64,000 bases of DNA from Mycolicibacterium moriokaense (GTDB lineage Bacteria; Actinomycetota; Actinomycetes; Mycobacteriales; Mycobacteriaceae). Position numbers and translations under genes: made by a program. The stretch is from positions 1 to 64,000 of the forward strand of contig NZ_QQBJ01000005.1 of NCBI RefSeq assembly GCF_003347205.1, read 5' to 3'. The notes under the pieces were generated by a model, which was not told the origin of the DNA, did no database searches, and saw only the letters and a list, made by a program, of their open reading frames with translations. This document shows positions 37,213 through 47,378 of the stretch, piece by piece; within the stretch, counting starts at the first letter, position 1, and every line of letters begins with the position of its first letter.

Positions 37213-38004
37213 GTGATCGATCCCGCTGACAGCGCTGTCTCCAACGGCATCAACCTGCAATTGAACGGCCGCGTGGTGCTGGTGACCGGCGGCGTGCGCG
37301 GAGTCGGTGCCGGTATCAGCGCCGTCTTCGCCGAACAGGGCGCCACCGTGGTGACGTGTGCCCGGCGCCCGGTCGAGGGATCGCCGTATGAGTTCCGCCC
37401 CTGCGACGTCCGCGACGACGACGCGGTCAAGACACTGATCGACGGAGTGGTCGCCGACCACGGTCGCCTCGACGTGGTGGTCAACAATGCGGGTGGGTCT
37501 CCCTACGTCACCGCGTCGGATGCGTCGGCGAAGTTCAGCAGGAAGATCTTGGAGCTCAATCTTCTTGGACCGCTGTCGGTCTCGACGCACGCGAACGCCG
37601 CCATGCAGGGCCAGGACAGCGGCGGGTCGATCGTCAACATCGCCAGCGTCAGCGGCAGGCGGCCGACACCCGGCACCGTGGCCTACGGCGCGGCCAAGGC
37701 GGGCCTGGAGAACATCACCGGCACCCTCGCGGTCGAGTGGGCGCCGAAGGTGCGGGTGAACTCGGTCGTCGTCGGCATGGTCGAGACCGAACAGTCAGAA
37801 CTGTTCTATGGCGACGCCGACTCCATCGCCGCGATCTCGAAGAACGTGCCGCTGGGCAGGCTGGCCAAGCCGGCCGACGTCGGCTGGGCCGCAGCATTTC
37901 TCGCCTCGGATGCGGCGTCGTACATCAGCGGCGCATCGCTCGAGGTGCACGGCGGCGGGGAACCGCCGCACTATCTGGCAAGCACAACCGCTGAACTCAA
38001 ATAG
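37213..38004 (+). CDS. SDR dehydrogenase (Rv3549c-like)
   Basis: Short-chain dehydrogenase of 263 residues. Cofactor loop VTGGVRGVGAGISAVFAEQG, VVVNNAGGSPYVTASD, Ser in NIASVSGRRPTPG, and Tyr/Lys in AYGAAKAGLENI; the C-terminus has DAASYISGASLEVHGGG. It is the counterpart of M. tuberculosis Rv3549c, in the KstR2 regulon. The GTG at 37213 lies 15 bp past the KstR2 box; earlier starts would run through the operator and echA20. Its exact step in ring degradation is not established to my knowledge. Confidence 0.88.
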   Translation: MIDPADSAVSNGINLQLNGRVVLVTGGVRGVGAGISAVFAEQGATVVTCARRPVEGSPYEFRPCDVRDDDAVKTLIDGVVADHGRLDVVVNNAGGSPYVTASDASAKFSRKILELNLLGPLSVSTHANAAMQGQDSGGSIVNIASVSGRRPTPGTVAYGAAKAGLENITGTLAVEWAPKVRVNSVVVGMVETEQSELFYGDADSIAAISKNVPLGRLAKPADVGWAAAFLASDAASYISGASLEVHGGGEPPHYLASTTAELK

Positions 38005-38021
38005 TCAAGGAGACACAGGAT

Positions 38022-38927
38022 ATGGGACTGCTCGACGGTCGCGTCGTCATCGTCACCGGCGCCGGTGGCGGCATCGGCCGCGCGCACGCGCTGGCATTCG
38101 CGGCCGAGGGGGCACGCGTCGTGGTCAACGACATCGGCGTCGGCCTCGACGGTTCGCCCGCGGGGGGCGGCAGCGCGGCGCAGAGCGTCGTCGACGAGAT
38201 CACCGCTGCCGGCGGCGAAGCCGTGACCAGCGGCGCCAACGTCGCCGACTGGACGCAGGCCGAGGGCCTTGTCGCCACCGCCGTCGACGCCTTCGGCGGC
38301 CTGGACGTACTGGTGAACAACGCGGGCATCGTCCGCGATCGGATGTTCGCCAACACCAGCGAAGAGGAATTCGACGCGGTGATCGCGGTGCACCTCAAGG
38401 GGCACTTCGCCACGATGCGCCATGCCGCGGCTTACTGGCGCGCGCAGTCGAAGGCGGGCAGTACCCCCGATGCCCGCATCATCAACACCAGTTCCGGTGC
38501 GGGCCTTCAGGGCAGCGTCGGGCAGGCGAACTACAGCGCGGCGAAGGCCGGCATCGCCGCCATGACGCTGGTCGCCTCCGCCGAGATGGGCCGCTACGGC
38601 GTCACCGTCAACGCGATCGCGCCGTCGGCGCGCACCCGGATGACCGAGACGGTGTTCGCCGACATGATGTCGACCCAGGACAAGGACTTCGATTCCATGG
38701 CGCCGGAGAACATCTCGCCACTGGTCGTGTGGCTCGGCAGCGTCGAGTCGCGCGATGTGACCGGCAAGATGTTCGAGGTCGAAGGCGGCGTCATCCGGGT
38801 GGCCGAGGGCTGGGCGCACGGACCCGAGATCGACAAGGGCGCCCGCTGGGATCCCGCGGAGTTGGGACCCGCCGTCAACGACCTACTGGCGAAGGCGCGT
38901 CCGGCGGTACCGGTCTTCGGAGCCTAG
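38022..38927 (+). CDS. SDR dehydrogenase (Rv3548c-like)
   Basis: Short-chain dehydrogenase of 301 residues, longer than classical SDRs through its C-terminal extension. It has VTGAGGGIGRAHALAFAAEGA, DVLVNNAGIVRDRMFANTSE, Ser in NTSSGAGLQGSVGQ and NYSAAKAGIAAM, as in the MFE-2/HSD17B4-type hydroxyacyl-CoA dehydrogenases. Matches Rv3548c. Good ribosome site (AAGGAG) and 17 bp behind the previous SDR gene, forming a two-gene KstR2 operon. Probably acts on a hydroxyacyl-CoA steroid intermediate. Confidence 0.88.
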   Translation: MGLLDGRVVIVTGAGGGIGRAHALAFAAEGARVVVNDIGVGLDGSPAGGGSAAQSVVDEITAAGGEAVTSGANVADWTQAEGLVATAVDAFGGLDVLVNNAGIVRDRMFANTSEEEFDAVIAVHLKGHFATMRHAAAYWRAQSKAGSTPDARIINTSSGAGLQGSVGQANYSAAKAGIAAMTLVASAEMGRYGVTVNAIAPSARTRMTETVFADMMSTQDKDFDSMAPENISPLVVWLGSVESRDVTGKMFEVEGGVIRVAEGWAHGPEIDKGARWDPAELGPAVNDLLAKARPAVPVFGA

Positions 38928-38955
38928 GGTTCGCGCACCGAGCCGCGAGTTCCGG

Positions 38956-39681
38956 CTACTTCTTCAGGCGGCGGCTGCCGCCGTGCCAATCCTCCTGCTT
39001 GCCAATTGATTCGGTGTCGACGCCGAAGCTGGCCAGCTGGGGTTGTTCACGCAGGCTGCGCTTGAGTTCCGCGAAGCCGCCGAACTCGGCGAGGCCGATC
39101 ACGTGATCCCACAGCGTGCCCGCATCCTCGGCGCCGGGCAGCCTGCTGATGACGGGTCCGAAGAATGCCGTGCCGTCGGGTGGCTGGAAGTGCAGGATCG
39201 GCGTGCCGACGTCGCGACCCGTCAACGCGAGCGCCTCCTCGGTCTCGGCGCGTATCTCGGCGTCGAGGGACTCGTCGTCCAGGGCGTCCGCCAACTCGAT
39301 GGGCAAACCCGCCTCGCGCAGCAGCGGTTCCACCATGCCCAGCACCCGCTCGTCGGCCGCCGACAGCGGGTCCACGTCGTGTGAGGTGTCGAAGATCCGG
39401 GTGCCCATCGCCTGGTACAGCGGTCCGATGGCCTCTCGGCCGTGCGCGGCCCTGGCGCGGGCGGCGACCCGCAACAATCGCAGACCGGCCGTGTGGCCCG
39501 CCTCGTACTCCGGTGGGAAGTGCGCGTCATAGTCGATGTGCGCGTTGAGGATTCGCAGCGAGATGAACCGCCAGTCCACCTGGTACTCGCGTTGCGCGGC
39601 GACCATCCGCACCCATTTGCTGGTCATCCACGCGAAGGGGCAGACCGGATCGAAGTAGTAGTGCAGGTCGTATTCCGGCAT
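38956..39681 (-). CDS. DsbA-family protein with CPFA active-site motif
   Basis: Thioredoxin-fold DsbA/2-hydroxychromene-2-carboxylate isomerase-like protein of 241 residues, resembling the mycothiol-dependent Rv2466c group. The active-site loop is YFDPVCPFAWMTSKW near residues 10-24: the first Cys is present but the second of CxxC is Ala, so a monothiol mechanism is expected. The cis-Pro loop is in GTPILHFQPPDG. Clustered with an NTF2-like gene and fadA5 on the same strand. Its link to cholesterol is positional only. Confidence 0.8.
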   Translation of the reverse strand: MPEYDLHYYFDPVCPFAWMTSKWVRMVAAQREYQVDWRFISLRILNAHIDYDAHFPPEYEAGHTAGLRLLRVAARARAAHGREAIGPLYQAMGTRIFDTSHDVDPLSAADERVLGMVEPLLREAGLPIELADALDDESLDAEIRAETEEALALTGRDVGTPILHFQPPDGTAFFGPVISRLPGAEDAGTLWDHVIGLAEFGGFAELKRSLREQPQLASFGVDTESIGKQEDWHGGSRRLKK

Positions 39682-39690
39682 GCCGCCAAT

Positions 39691-40064
39691 CTACGCGGTC
39701 AAAAACGGCCGGATGCTCGCCCGGATGTGGTGAATCGTGCCGTCCTCGACCGGGATGAGGAAGGTCTCGTCGATGTGTGCGCCGACGCGCCGTCCTACCA
39801 GCGACGGCTTCGTCACGAGGTCGAAGCGGGCCCGGACGGTGTCGCCGTCCACGGTGAACTCCGGCACGCTCGTCGACTGGATCACGCGGTACTGCGGCCC
39901 GCGGTTCAGGCTGCGGCGCAGGTGCGCCCCCGAGAACCCGGTCTTGCACCCGACCTCGATCCGCGTGCAGTTCGGCGCGAACGCGACCTTGTCGGCGTCG
40001 TGGCTGACGAGCGCATCGATGTACGCCTGCGCGACGGCGATGCGCTCCGCGTCGGACGCGGCCA

Positions 40065-40065
<1 letters not shown>
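39691..40065 (-). CDS. NTF2/SnoaL-like protein
   Basis: Small protein of 124 residues. It begins with MAASDAERIAVAQAYIDALVS, then CTRIEVGCKTGFSG and VRARFDLVTKP, and ends in HHIRASIRPF, the shape of a cone-fold NTF2-like (DUF8021/SnoaL) domain. Such proteins can be isomerases, hydratases or ligand binders; related KshB- and KSI-fold proteins act on steroids. The ATG shares one base with the fadA5 stop (TGATG), so it is co-translated with a KstR-controlled thiolase. Function unknown. Confidence 0.75.
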
Positions 40066-41237
<1,172 letters not shown>

Positions 41238-41238
41238 C

Positions 41239-41252
41239 TAGAACACGTCTCA
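41239..41252. promoter_or_regulatory. KstR-like operator (fadA5 side)
   Basis: TAGAACACGTCTCA keeps the left half of the KstR consensus but has GTC instead of GTT in the right half. It starts 11 bp upstream of the fadA5 ATG. Confidence 0.6.
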
Positions 41253-41318
41253 TTACTATGCCAAGACGGCGTTGGGGGCGAGCCTTTGATCTGCGCAGAA
41301 GGCATGTTTTACTGGCAC

Positions 41319-41332
41319 TAGAACACGTTGCA
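41319..41332. promoter_or_regulatory. KstR operator (cyp125 side)
   Basis: TAGAACACGTTGCA matches TnnAACnnGTTnnA and lies 18 bp upstream of the cyp125 ATG, with GAGGAG as ribosome site between. Confidence 0.85.
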
Positions 41333-41349
41333 ATTGAGGAGAGCTTTTC

Positions 41350-42633
41350 ATGCCTGGCCCCAATTCATGTCCGATCAGCCCTGAGTTCGACTTTCTCGAC
41401 GCGAACCTGAACCTCGAACGGCTGCCCGTCGAGGAGCTTGCCGAACTGCGCAAGTCCGAACCCATCCACTGGGTGGATGTGCCCGGCGGTACCGGCGGGT
41501 TCGGTGACAAGGGCTATTGGCTGGTCACCAAGCACGCCGACGTCAAGGAGGTGTCCAAGCGCAACGACGTCTTCGGCAGTTCGCCGGACGGCGCGATCCC
41601 GACCTGGCCGCAGGGCATGGAGCGCGCGCAGATCGACCTGCAGAAGGCCGTCCTGCTGAACATGGACGCGCCGCAGCACACCCGGCTGCGCAAGATCATC
41701 TCGCGCGGCTTCACCCCACGAGCCGTCGGACGACTCGAGGACGAACTGCGCGCCCGCGCCCAGAAGATCGCCGAGGCCGCCGCGGCCGAGGGGGCGGGCG
41801 ACTTCGTCGAACAGGTGTCGTGCGAACTGCCGCTGCAGGCCATCGCCGGACTGCTCGGCGTGCCGCAGGAAGACCGCGACAAGCTCTTCCGCTGGTCCAA
41901 CGAGATGACCGCCGGTGAGGACCCCGAGTACGCCGACGTCGACCCCGCGATGTCGTCGTTCGAGCTCATCACCTACGCGATGAAGATGGCCGAGGAACGC
42001 CACCAGAACCCCACCGAGGACATCGTCACCACGCTGATCCAGGCCGACGTCGAGGGGGAGAAGCTCTCCGACGACGAGTTCGGGTTCTTCGTGGTGATGC
42101 TCGCGGTGGCGGGCAACGAGACCACCCGCAACTCGATCACCCACGGCATGATCGCGTTCTCGCAGAACCCCGATCAGTGGGAGCGCTACAAGAGGGAACG
42201 GCCCGAGACCGCCGCCGACGAGATCGTCCGCTGGGCGACGCCGGTGTCGGCGTTCCAGCGCACGGCGCTGGAAGACGTCGAGCTGGGCGGCGTGCAGATC
42301 AAGAAGGGCGAGCGCGTCGTGATGTCCTACCGCTCAGCCAATTTCGACGACGAGGTGTTCACCGACCCGCATTCCTTCGACATCCTGCGCAGCCCCAACC
42401 CGCACGTCGGGTTCGGGGGCACCGGCGCGCACTACTGCATCGGGGCCAACCTCGCCAAGATGACCATCAACCTGATCTTCAACGCCGTCGCCGACCACAT
42501 GCCGGATCTGCGGCCCGTCGGGGAACCCGAGCGGCTCATGTCAGGATGGCTCAACGGCATCAAGCACTGGCACGTTGATTACACCGGGGCCGGCGAGCCG
42601 GCGATCGAGCAGACGTGCCCGGTCGCTCACTGA
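41350..42633 (+). CDS. cyp125: Steroid C26/C27 monooxygenase CYP125
   Basis: Cytochrome P450 of 427 residues. I-helix AGNETTR (about 254-260), ExxR in ADEIVRW (about 290-295), and heme loop FGGTGAHYCIG with the cysteine ligand at 363. Hydroxylates and further oxidises the terminal methyl of the cholesterol side chain, the entry step of side-chain degradation. First gene of cyp125-fadE28-fadE29-chsH2-chsH1-ltp2, the igr operon, under the KstR box at 41319. Confidence 0.96.
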   Translation: MPGPNSCPISPEFDFLDANLNLERLPVEELAELRKSEPIHWVDVPGGTGGFGDKGYWLVTKHADVKEVSKRNDVFGSSPDGAIPTWPQGMERAQIDLQKAVLLNMDAPQHTRLRKIISRGFTPRAVGRLEDELRARAQKIAEAAAAEGAGDFVEQVSCELPLQAIAGLLGVPQEDRDKLFRWSNEMTAGEDPEYADVDPAMSSFELITYAMKMAEERHQNPTEDIVTTLIQADVEGEKLSDDEFGFFVVMLAVAGNETTRNSITHGMIAFSQNPDQWERYKRERPETAADEIVRWATPVSAFQRTALEDVELGGVQIKKGERVVMSYRSANFDDEVFTDPHSFDILRSPNPHVGFGGTGAHYCIGANLAKMTINLIFNAVADHMPDLRPVGEPERLMSGWLNGIKHWHVDYTGAGEPAIEQTCPVAH

Positions 42634-42652
42634 CGAATCAAGGAGGATTCGG

Positions 42653-43663
42653 GTGGACTTCAGCCCTGACGAAGGACAGCAGGCTGTCGCCGACGTCGTC
42701 ACCTCGGTTCTGGAGCGTGACAACAGCTGGGACGCATTGGTAGCAGGCGGGGTGACCGCGCTGGCCGTACCGGAGCGTCTCGGCGGCGACGGCGTGGGAC
42801 TGCCCGAGTTGTCGACGGCGCTCACCGAGATCGGCAGGCACGGCACCACCGGTCCCGCGCTGGCCGTACTGACCGCCACCGCCGTGCTGCTGGACGGGGC
42901 CTCCGAGCAGCAGCAGGACCGCCACCTCGGCGGGGTGGCCAAGGGCTCGATCGTGACGGCTGCGCTCAACGAACCGGGCGCCGCGCTGCCGGACAAGCCG
43001 GCGGTGACGTTGGCGGGAAACAAGCTCAACGGCACCAAGATCGGGGTTGCCTACGCCGCACAGTCGGACCGGATCCTGGTCAGCGCCGACACCGGCGTCG
43101 TGGTGGTGGCGGCGAATGCCGATGGGGTGCAGACCACCAGGACGCCGACCTCCAACCACTCCGACGAATACGTGGTGACGTTCTCCGACGTCGCCGTCGC
43201 CGACGCAGACGTGCTGGCCGAGACATCCGCACATCGGGTCAATCAATTGGCGCTCGCAACCACCGGCGCCTTCGCGGCGGGAGTCGTCGCCGGAGCATTG
43301 CGCCTGACCGCCGACTACGTCGCCAGCCGGGAGCAGTTCGGCAAGCCGTTGTCGACGTTTCAGACCGTGGCCGCACAGCTGGCGGAGGTGTACATCGCCT
43401 CGCGCACCCTGACGTTGGCGTCGACCTCGGTCATATGGCGGCTCTCCGAGGGCCTCGATGCCGACGAGGATCTCGACGTGCTTGGCTACTGGCTCGCGTC
43501 GCAGGCGCCGCCGGTCATGCAGCTGTGCCATCACATGCACGGCGGCATGGGCATGGACATCGCCTACCCGATGGACCGCTACTACTCGACGATCAAGGAC
43601 GTGGCCCGCCTGCTGGGCGGTCCGTCACACCGGCTGGATTTGGTGGGAGAACTGTGTACATAG
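42653..43663 (+). CDS. fadE28: Acyl-CoA dehydrogenase FadE28 (ChsE1)
   Basis: Acyl-CoA dehydrogenase-like subunit of 336 residues. It has ALAVPERLGGDGVGLPE, YVASREQFGKPLSTFQT and CHHMHGGMGMDIAYPMDRYY. Matches Rv3544c. With FadE29 it forms the alpha2beta2 ChsE1-ChsE2 enzyme that dehydrogenates the 3-carbon (C22) side-chain thioester. The GTG at 42653 has AAGGAGG 7 bases upstream, which decides the start. Confidence 0.94.
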   Translation: MDFSPDEGQQAVADVVTSVLERDNSWDALVAGGVTALAVPERLGGDGVGLPELSTALTEIGRHGTTGPALAVLTATAVLLDGASEQQQDRHLGGVAKGSIVTAALNEPGAALPDKPAVTLAGNKLNGTKIGVAYAAQSDRILVSADTGVVVVAANADGVQTTRTPTSNHSDEYVVTFSDVAVADADVLAETSAHRVNQLALATTGAFAAGVVAGALRLTADYVASREQFGKPLSTFQTVAAQLAEVYIASRTLTLASTSVIWRLSEGLDADEDLDVLGYWLASQAPPVMQLCHHMHGGMGMDIAYPMDRYYSTIKDVARLLGGPSHRLDLVGELCT

Positions 43664-44817
43664 AACTGACCCCCGAACAGAAGCAGCTGCAAGCCGAACT
43701 GCGCGAATACTTTTCGAATCTGATCTCCGCCGAAGAGGCCGCGGAGATGGAGAAGGACCGCCACGGCAAGGCCTATCGCGCGGTGATCAAGCGGATGGGC
43801 AGCGACGGCAAGCTCGGCGTCGGTTGGCCCAAGGAGTTCGGCGGGCTGGGCTTCGGCCCCATCGAGCAATCGATCTTCGTCAACGAGGCGCACCGCGCCG
43901 ACGTGCCGCTGCCCGCCGTCACGTTGCAGACCGTCGGGCCGACGCTGCAGCAGTACGGCACCGAGCTGCAGAAGAAGAAGTTCCTGCCCGCCATTCTGGC
44001 CGGCGAAGTGCACTTCGCGATCGGCTACACCGAGCCCGAGGCGGGCACCGACCTGGCGTCGTTGCGCACCACCGCGATCCGCCACGGCGACGAGTACGTC
44101 GTCAACGGTCAGAAGGTGTTCACCACCGGCGGACACGACGCCGACTATGTGTGGTTGGCGTGCCGCACCGATCCGGAAGCGGCCAAGCACAAAGGCATCT
44201 CGATGCTGATCGTCGACACCAAGGACCCCGGTTACTCGTGGACGCCGATGATCTTGTCCGACGGCGCACATCACACCAACGCCACCTACTACAACGACGT
44301 GCGCGTGCCTGCCGACATGCTCGTCGGCGAGGAGAACGGCGGCTGGCGGCTGATCACCACCCAGCTCAACAACGAGCGTGTGATGCTCGGGCCCGCAGGC
44401 CGGTTCGCGTCGCTGTATGACCGCATCCATGCCTGGGCGGCCAAGCCCGGCAGCAACGGGAACACGCCGCTCGACCATGACGACGTCAAGCGCTCACTCG
44501 GCGAGATCAAGGCGATGTGGCGCATCAACGAGCTGCTCAACTGGCAGGTGGCGGCGTCCGGCGAAACCATCGATGTCGCCGATGCAGCGGCCACGAAAGT
44601 GTTTGGCACCGAGCGCATTCAGTACGCGGGCCGGCTGGCCGAGGAGATCGTCGGTGCGCACGGCAATCCGGCCGACCCGGATACCGCCGAACTGCTGGAC
44701 TGGCTGGACAGCCAGACCAAGCGGAACCTGGTGATCACGTTCGGGGGCGGAGTGAACGAGGTGATGCGCGAGATGATCGCTGCTGCAGGTCTGAAGGTGC
44801 CGAGGGTTCCACGATGA
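43654..44817 (+). CDS. fadE29: Acyl-CoA dehydrogenase FadE29 (ChsE2)
   Basis: Acyl-CoA dehydrogenase subunit of 387 residues. Visible are GWPKEFGGLGFGPIEQSIF, AIGYTEPEAGTDLASLRTTA, VVNGQKVFTTGGHDADY and the late segment VITFGGGVNEVMREMIAAAG. Matches Rv3543c, the FAD- and catalysis-bearing partner of FadE28. GTG at 43654 lies 10 bp inside the fadE28 end, consistent with a coupled stoichiometric complex. Confidence 0.94.
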   Translation: MYIELTPEQKQLQAELREYFSNLISAEEAAEMEKDRHGKAYRAVIKRMGSDGKLGVGWPKEFGGLGFGPIEQSIFVNEAHRADVPLPAVTLQTVGPTLQQYGTELQKKKFLPAILAGEVHFAIGYTEPEAGTDLASLRTTAIRHGDEYVVNGQKVFTTGGHDADYVWLACRTDPEAAKHKGISMLIVDTKDPGYSWTPMILSDGAHHTNATYYNDVRVPADMLVGEENGGWRLITTQLNNERVMLGPAGRFASLYDRIHAWAAKPGSNGNTPLDHDDVKRSLGEIKAMWRINELLNWQVAASGETIDVADAAATKVFGTERIQYAGRLAEEIVGAHGNPADPDTAELLDWLDSQTKRNLVITFGGGVNEVMREMIAAAGLKVPRVPR

Positions 44818-44845
44818 GCGCTTGCGCGAAGAGCAGAGGTCCACG

Positions 44846-45811
44846 GTGACGCCGGAGGAGATTCACAAGACGGTCGCCGACATCAAGGCGGCGGGACCGA
44901 GCAAGCCCCGGGTCGGCCGCGATCCGGTCAACCAGCCGATGATCCGGCATTGGGTCGATGCGCTCGGCGACGACAACCAGATCTACGTCGACGAGGCGGC
45001 GGCAGTGGCCGCGGGACACCCGGGCATCGTCGCGCCGCCCGCGATGATCCAGGTGTGGACCATGATGGGCCTCGGCGGTGAGCGTCCGGGCGACGATCCC
45101 ATCGGCCCGATCATGGAACTGTTCGACTCCGCAGGCTTCGTCGGTGTGGTGGCGACCAACTGCGACCAGACCTATCACCGGTACCTACGCCCGGGTGAGG
45201 ACGTCAGCGTCGTCGCCGAACTGACCGACGTCGTCGGCCCGAAGAACACCGCGCTGGGCGAGGGCTACTTCATCAGCCAGCGGATCACCTGGCAGGTCGG
45301 CGATGAGGACGTCGCCGAAATGGACTGGCGCATTTTGAAGTTCATTCCTCGTGAGTCGTCCGCGGCCGCCCCCTCTGGTGTCCCCGAGGACCTCGACGCC
45401 GATTCCATGATGCGGCCGGCATCGTCGCGTGACACGAAGTTCTTCTGGGACGGCGTCGACGCGCATGAACTGCGGATCCAGAAGCGCGAGGACGGCACCT
45501 TGCAGCACCCGCCGGTGCCCGCGCTGTGGCAGGACAAGGAGTTGCCCACCGACTACGTCGTCGCCAGCGGCAAGGGCGCGGTGTTCAGCTTCGTCGTCCA
45601 CCACGCCCCGAAGGTGCCGGGCCGCACGCTGCCGTTCGTGATCGCCCTGGTCGAACTCGAGGAAGGCGTCAGGATGCTCGGCGAGTTGCGCAACGTGGAT
45701 CCCGCCACGGTCAAGATCGGAATGGCCGTCCGGGCAACGTATATCGACTTTCCCGAGGGGAAGAGCGGCCCGGCGTGGACGCTGTACGCATGGGAGCCTG
45801 ACGCATCATGA
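44846..45811 (+). CDS. chsH2: Enoyl-CoA hydratase subunit ChsH2 (MaoC + DUF35)
   Basis: Two-domain protein of 321 residues. The N-terminal MaoC-like hotdog domain (about 1-180) has MIRHWVDALGDDNQIYVD and IVAPPAMIQVW; the C-terminal DUF35 OB-fold part (about 195-321) begins near SSRDTKFFWDGVDAHEL and has LPTDYVVASGKGAVFSFVV. Matches Rv3542c. With ChsH1 it hydrates the C22 side chain; the DUF35 part binds Ltp2 for the next, aldol-lyase step. GTG start 28 bp after fadE29. The usual DUF35 zinc cysteines are not evident. Confidence 0.94.
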   Translation: MTPEEIHKTVADIKAAGPSKPRVGRDPVNQPMIRHWVDALGDDNQIYVDEAAAVAAGHPGIVAPPAMIQVWTMMGLGGERPGDDPIGPIMELFDSAGFVGVVATNCDQTYHRYLRPGEDVSVVAELTDVVGPKNTALGEGYFISQRITWQVGDEDVAEMDWRILKFIPRESSAAAPSGVPEDLDADSMMRPASSRDTKFFWDGVDAHELRIQKREDGTLQHPPVPALWQDKELPTDYVVASGKGAVFSFVVHHAPKVPGRTLPFVIALVELEEGVRMLGELRNVDPATVKIGMAVRATYIDFPEGKSGPAWTLYAWEPDAS

Positions 45812-46212
45812 GCACACCGCTGGTCGAGGTCGGCACGAAACTGCCGGAGCTGTCGCTTTACGGCGACCCCACGTTCATCGTGTCGACGGCCATCGCCACC
45901 CGCGACTATCAGGATGTGCATCACGACCGCGACAAGGCGCAGGCGAAGGGGTCCAAGGACATCTTCGTCAACATCCTCACCGACACCGGTCTGGTGGAGC
46001 GCTTCGTCACCGACTGGGCGGGCCCGACCGCGATCATCAAGTCGATCAAGCTGCGGCTAGGCGTGCCGTGGTACGCGTACGACACAGTGACTTTCAAAGG
46101 CGAGGTGACCGCTGTTGACAACGGCGTCATCACCGTGAAAGTCGTTGGCAGCAACAGCCTGGGCGATCACGTGGTCGCCACCTCGACGTTGACGATTTCA
46201 GGAGGCGCCTGA
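45808..46212 (+). CDS. chsH1: Enoyl-CoA hydratase subunit ChsH1
   Basis: MaoC-like hotdog protein of 134 residues. The active-site region is TRDYQDVHHDRDKAQAKG with the Asp/His dyad of R-type hydratases, followed by IFVNILTDTGLVERFVTDW. Matches Rv3541c, partner of ChsH2 in the side-chain hydratase. ATGA overlap with chsH2 and TGATG with ltp2. Confidence 0.94.
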   Translation: MSTPLVEVGTKLPELSLYGDPTFIVSTAIATRDYQDVHHDRDKAQAKGSKDIFVNILTDTGLVERFVTDWAGPTAIIKSIKLRLGVPWYAYDTVTFKGEVTAVDNGVITVKVVGSNSLGDHVVATSTLTISGGA

Positions 46213-47378
46213 TGCCGGGTCCGCTGTCCGGGAAGGCCGCCATCGTCGGGATCGGCGCCACCGACTTCTCGAAGAACTCCGGCCGCAGCGAGTTGCGGCT
46301 CGCGTCGGAGGCCGTGCTCGACGCACTCGACGACGCCGGGCTGACGCCCGCCGACGTGGACGGCATGGTCACGTTCACAATGGACTCCAACACCGAGGTC
46401 GCGATTTCGCGCGCGACGGGAATCGGCGAATTGAAGTTCTTCTCGAAGATCCATCACGGCGGCGGTGCGGCGTGCGCGACCGTCCAGCAGGCGGCGATCG
46501 CCGTCGCCACGGGAGTCGCCGACTGCGTCGTCGCGTACCGCGCCTTCAACGAACGGTCTGGACAACGATTCGGCCAGGTGCAGATGCGGTTGGTGGAGAA
46601 CGCCGACTCGACGGGTGTGGACAACTCCTTCTCCTATCCGCACGGACTGTCCACGCCTGCCGCTCAGGTGGCGATGATCGCCAAGCGTTACATGCACATG
46701 TCCGGCGCGTCCAGTGAGGACTTCGGTGTCGTCTCGGTGGCCGACCGCAAGCACGCGGCCAAGAACCCCAAGGCGTACTTCTACGAGAAGCCGATAACCA
46801 TTGAGGATCACCAGAACTCGCGCTGGATCGCCGAGCCGTTGCGGCTGCTGGACTGCTGCCAGGAAACCGACGGCGGAGTTGCGCTCGTCGTGACGTCGGT
46901 CGAGCGCGCGAAGGACCTCAAGCACCGGCCTGCGGTCATCGAGGCCGCATCGCAGGGGTCCAGCCCGGACCAGTACTCGATGGTCAGCTACTACCGCCCC
47001 GAGTTGGGTCTGCCGGAGATGGGTCTGGTCGGACGGCAGCTGTGGCAGCAGTCCGGGCTGACGCCGACCGACATTCAGACCGCGATCCTCTATGACCACT
47101 TCACCCCGTTCACGCTGATCCAGCTCGAGGAGCTGGGATTCTGCGGGACGGGCGAGGCCAAGGACTTCATCGCCGACGGCGCGATCGAAGTCGGCGGCAG
47201 GCTGCCGATCAACACCCACGGCGGCCAGCTCGGCGAGGCCTACATCCATGGCATGAACGGGATCGCCGAAGGCGTTCGACAGCTCCGCGGCACCTCGGTG
47301 AACCCCGTCGACGATGTGGAACACGTACTGGTCACCGCGGGGACCGGGGTGCCCACGTCGGGGCTCATCCTCGGCTGA
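46212..47378 (+). CDS. ltp2: Side-chain aldol lyase Ltp2
   Basis: Thiolase-superfamily, SCP2-like protein of 388 residues without the usual thiolase nucleophile motif. Segments are AAIVGIGATDFSKNSGRSEL, KIHHGGGAACATVQQAAIAV, ILYDHFTPFTLIQLEELGF and INTHGGQLGEAYIHGMNGI. Matches Rv3540c, which releases propionyl-CoA by retro-aldol cleavage of the hydroxylated C22 side chain, working on ChsH2's DUF35 domain. It is the last steroid gene in the window. Confidence 0.94.
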   Translation: MPGPLSGKAAIVGIGATDFSKNSGRSELRLASEAVLDALDDAGLTPADVDGMVTFTMDSNTEVAISRATGIGELKFFSKIHHGGGAACATVQQAAIAVATGVADCVVAYRAFNERSGQRFGQVQMRLVENADSTGVDNSFSYPHGLSTPAAQVAMIAKRYMHMSGASSEDFGVVSVADRKHAAKNPKAYFYEKPITIEDHQNSRWIAEPLRLLDCCQETDGGVALVVTSVERAKDLKHRPAVIEAASQGSSPDQYSMVSYYRPELGLPEMGLVGRQLWQQSGLTPTDIQTAILYDHFTPFTLIQLEELGFCGTGEAKDFIADGAIEVGGRLPINTHGGQLGEAYIHGMNGIAEGVRQLRGTSVNPVDDVEHVLVTAGTGVPTSGLILG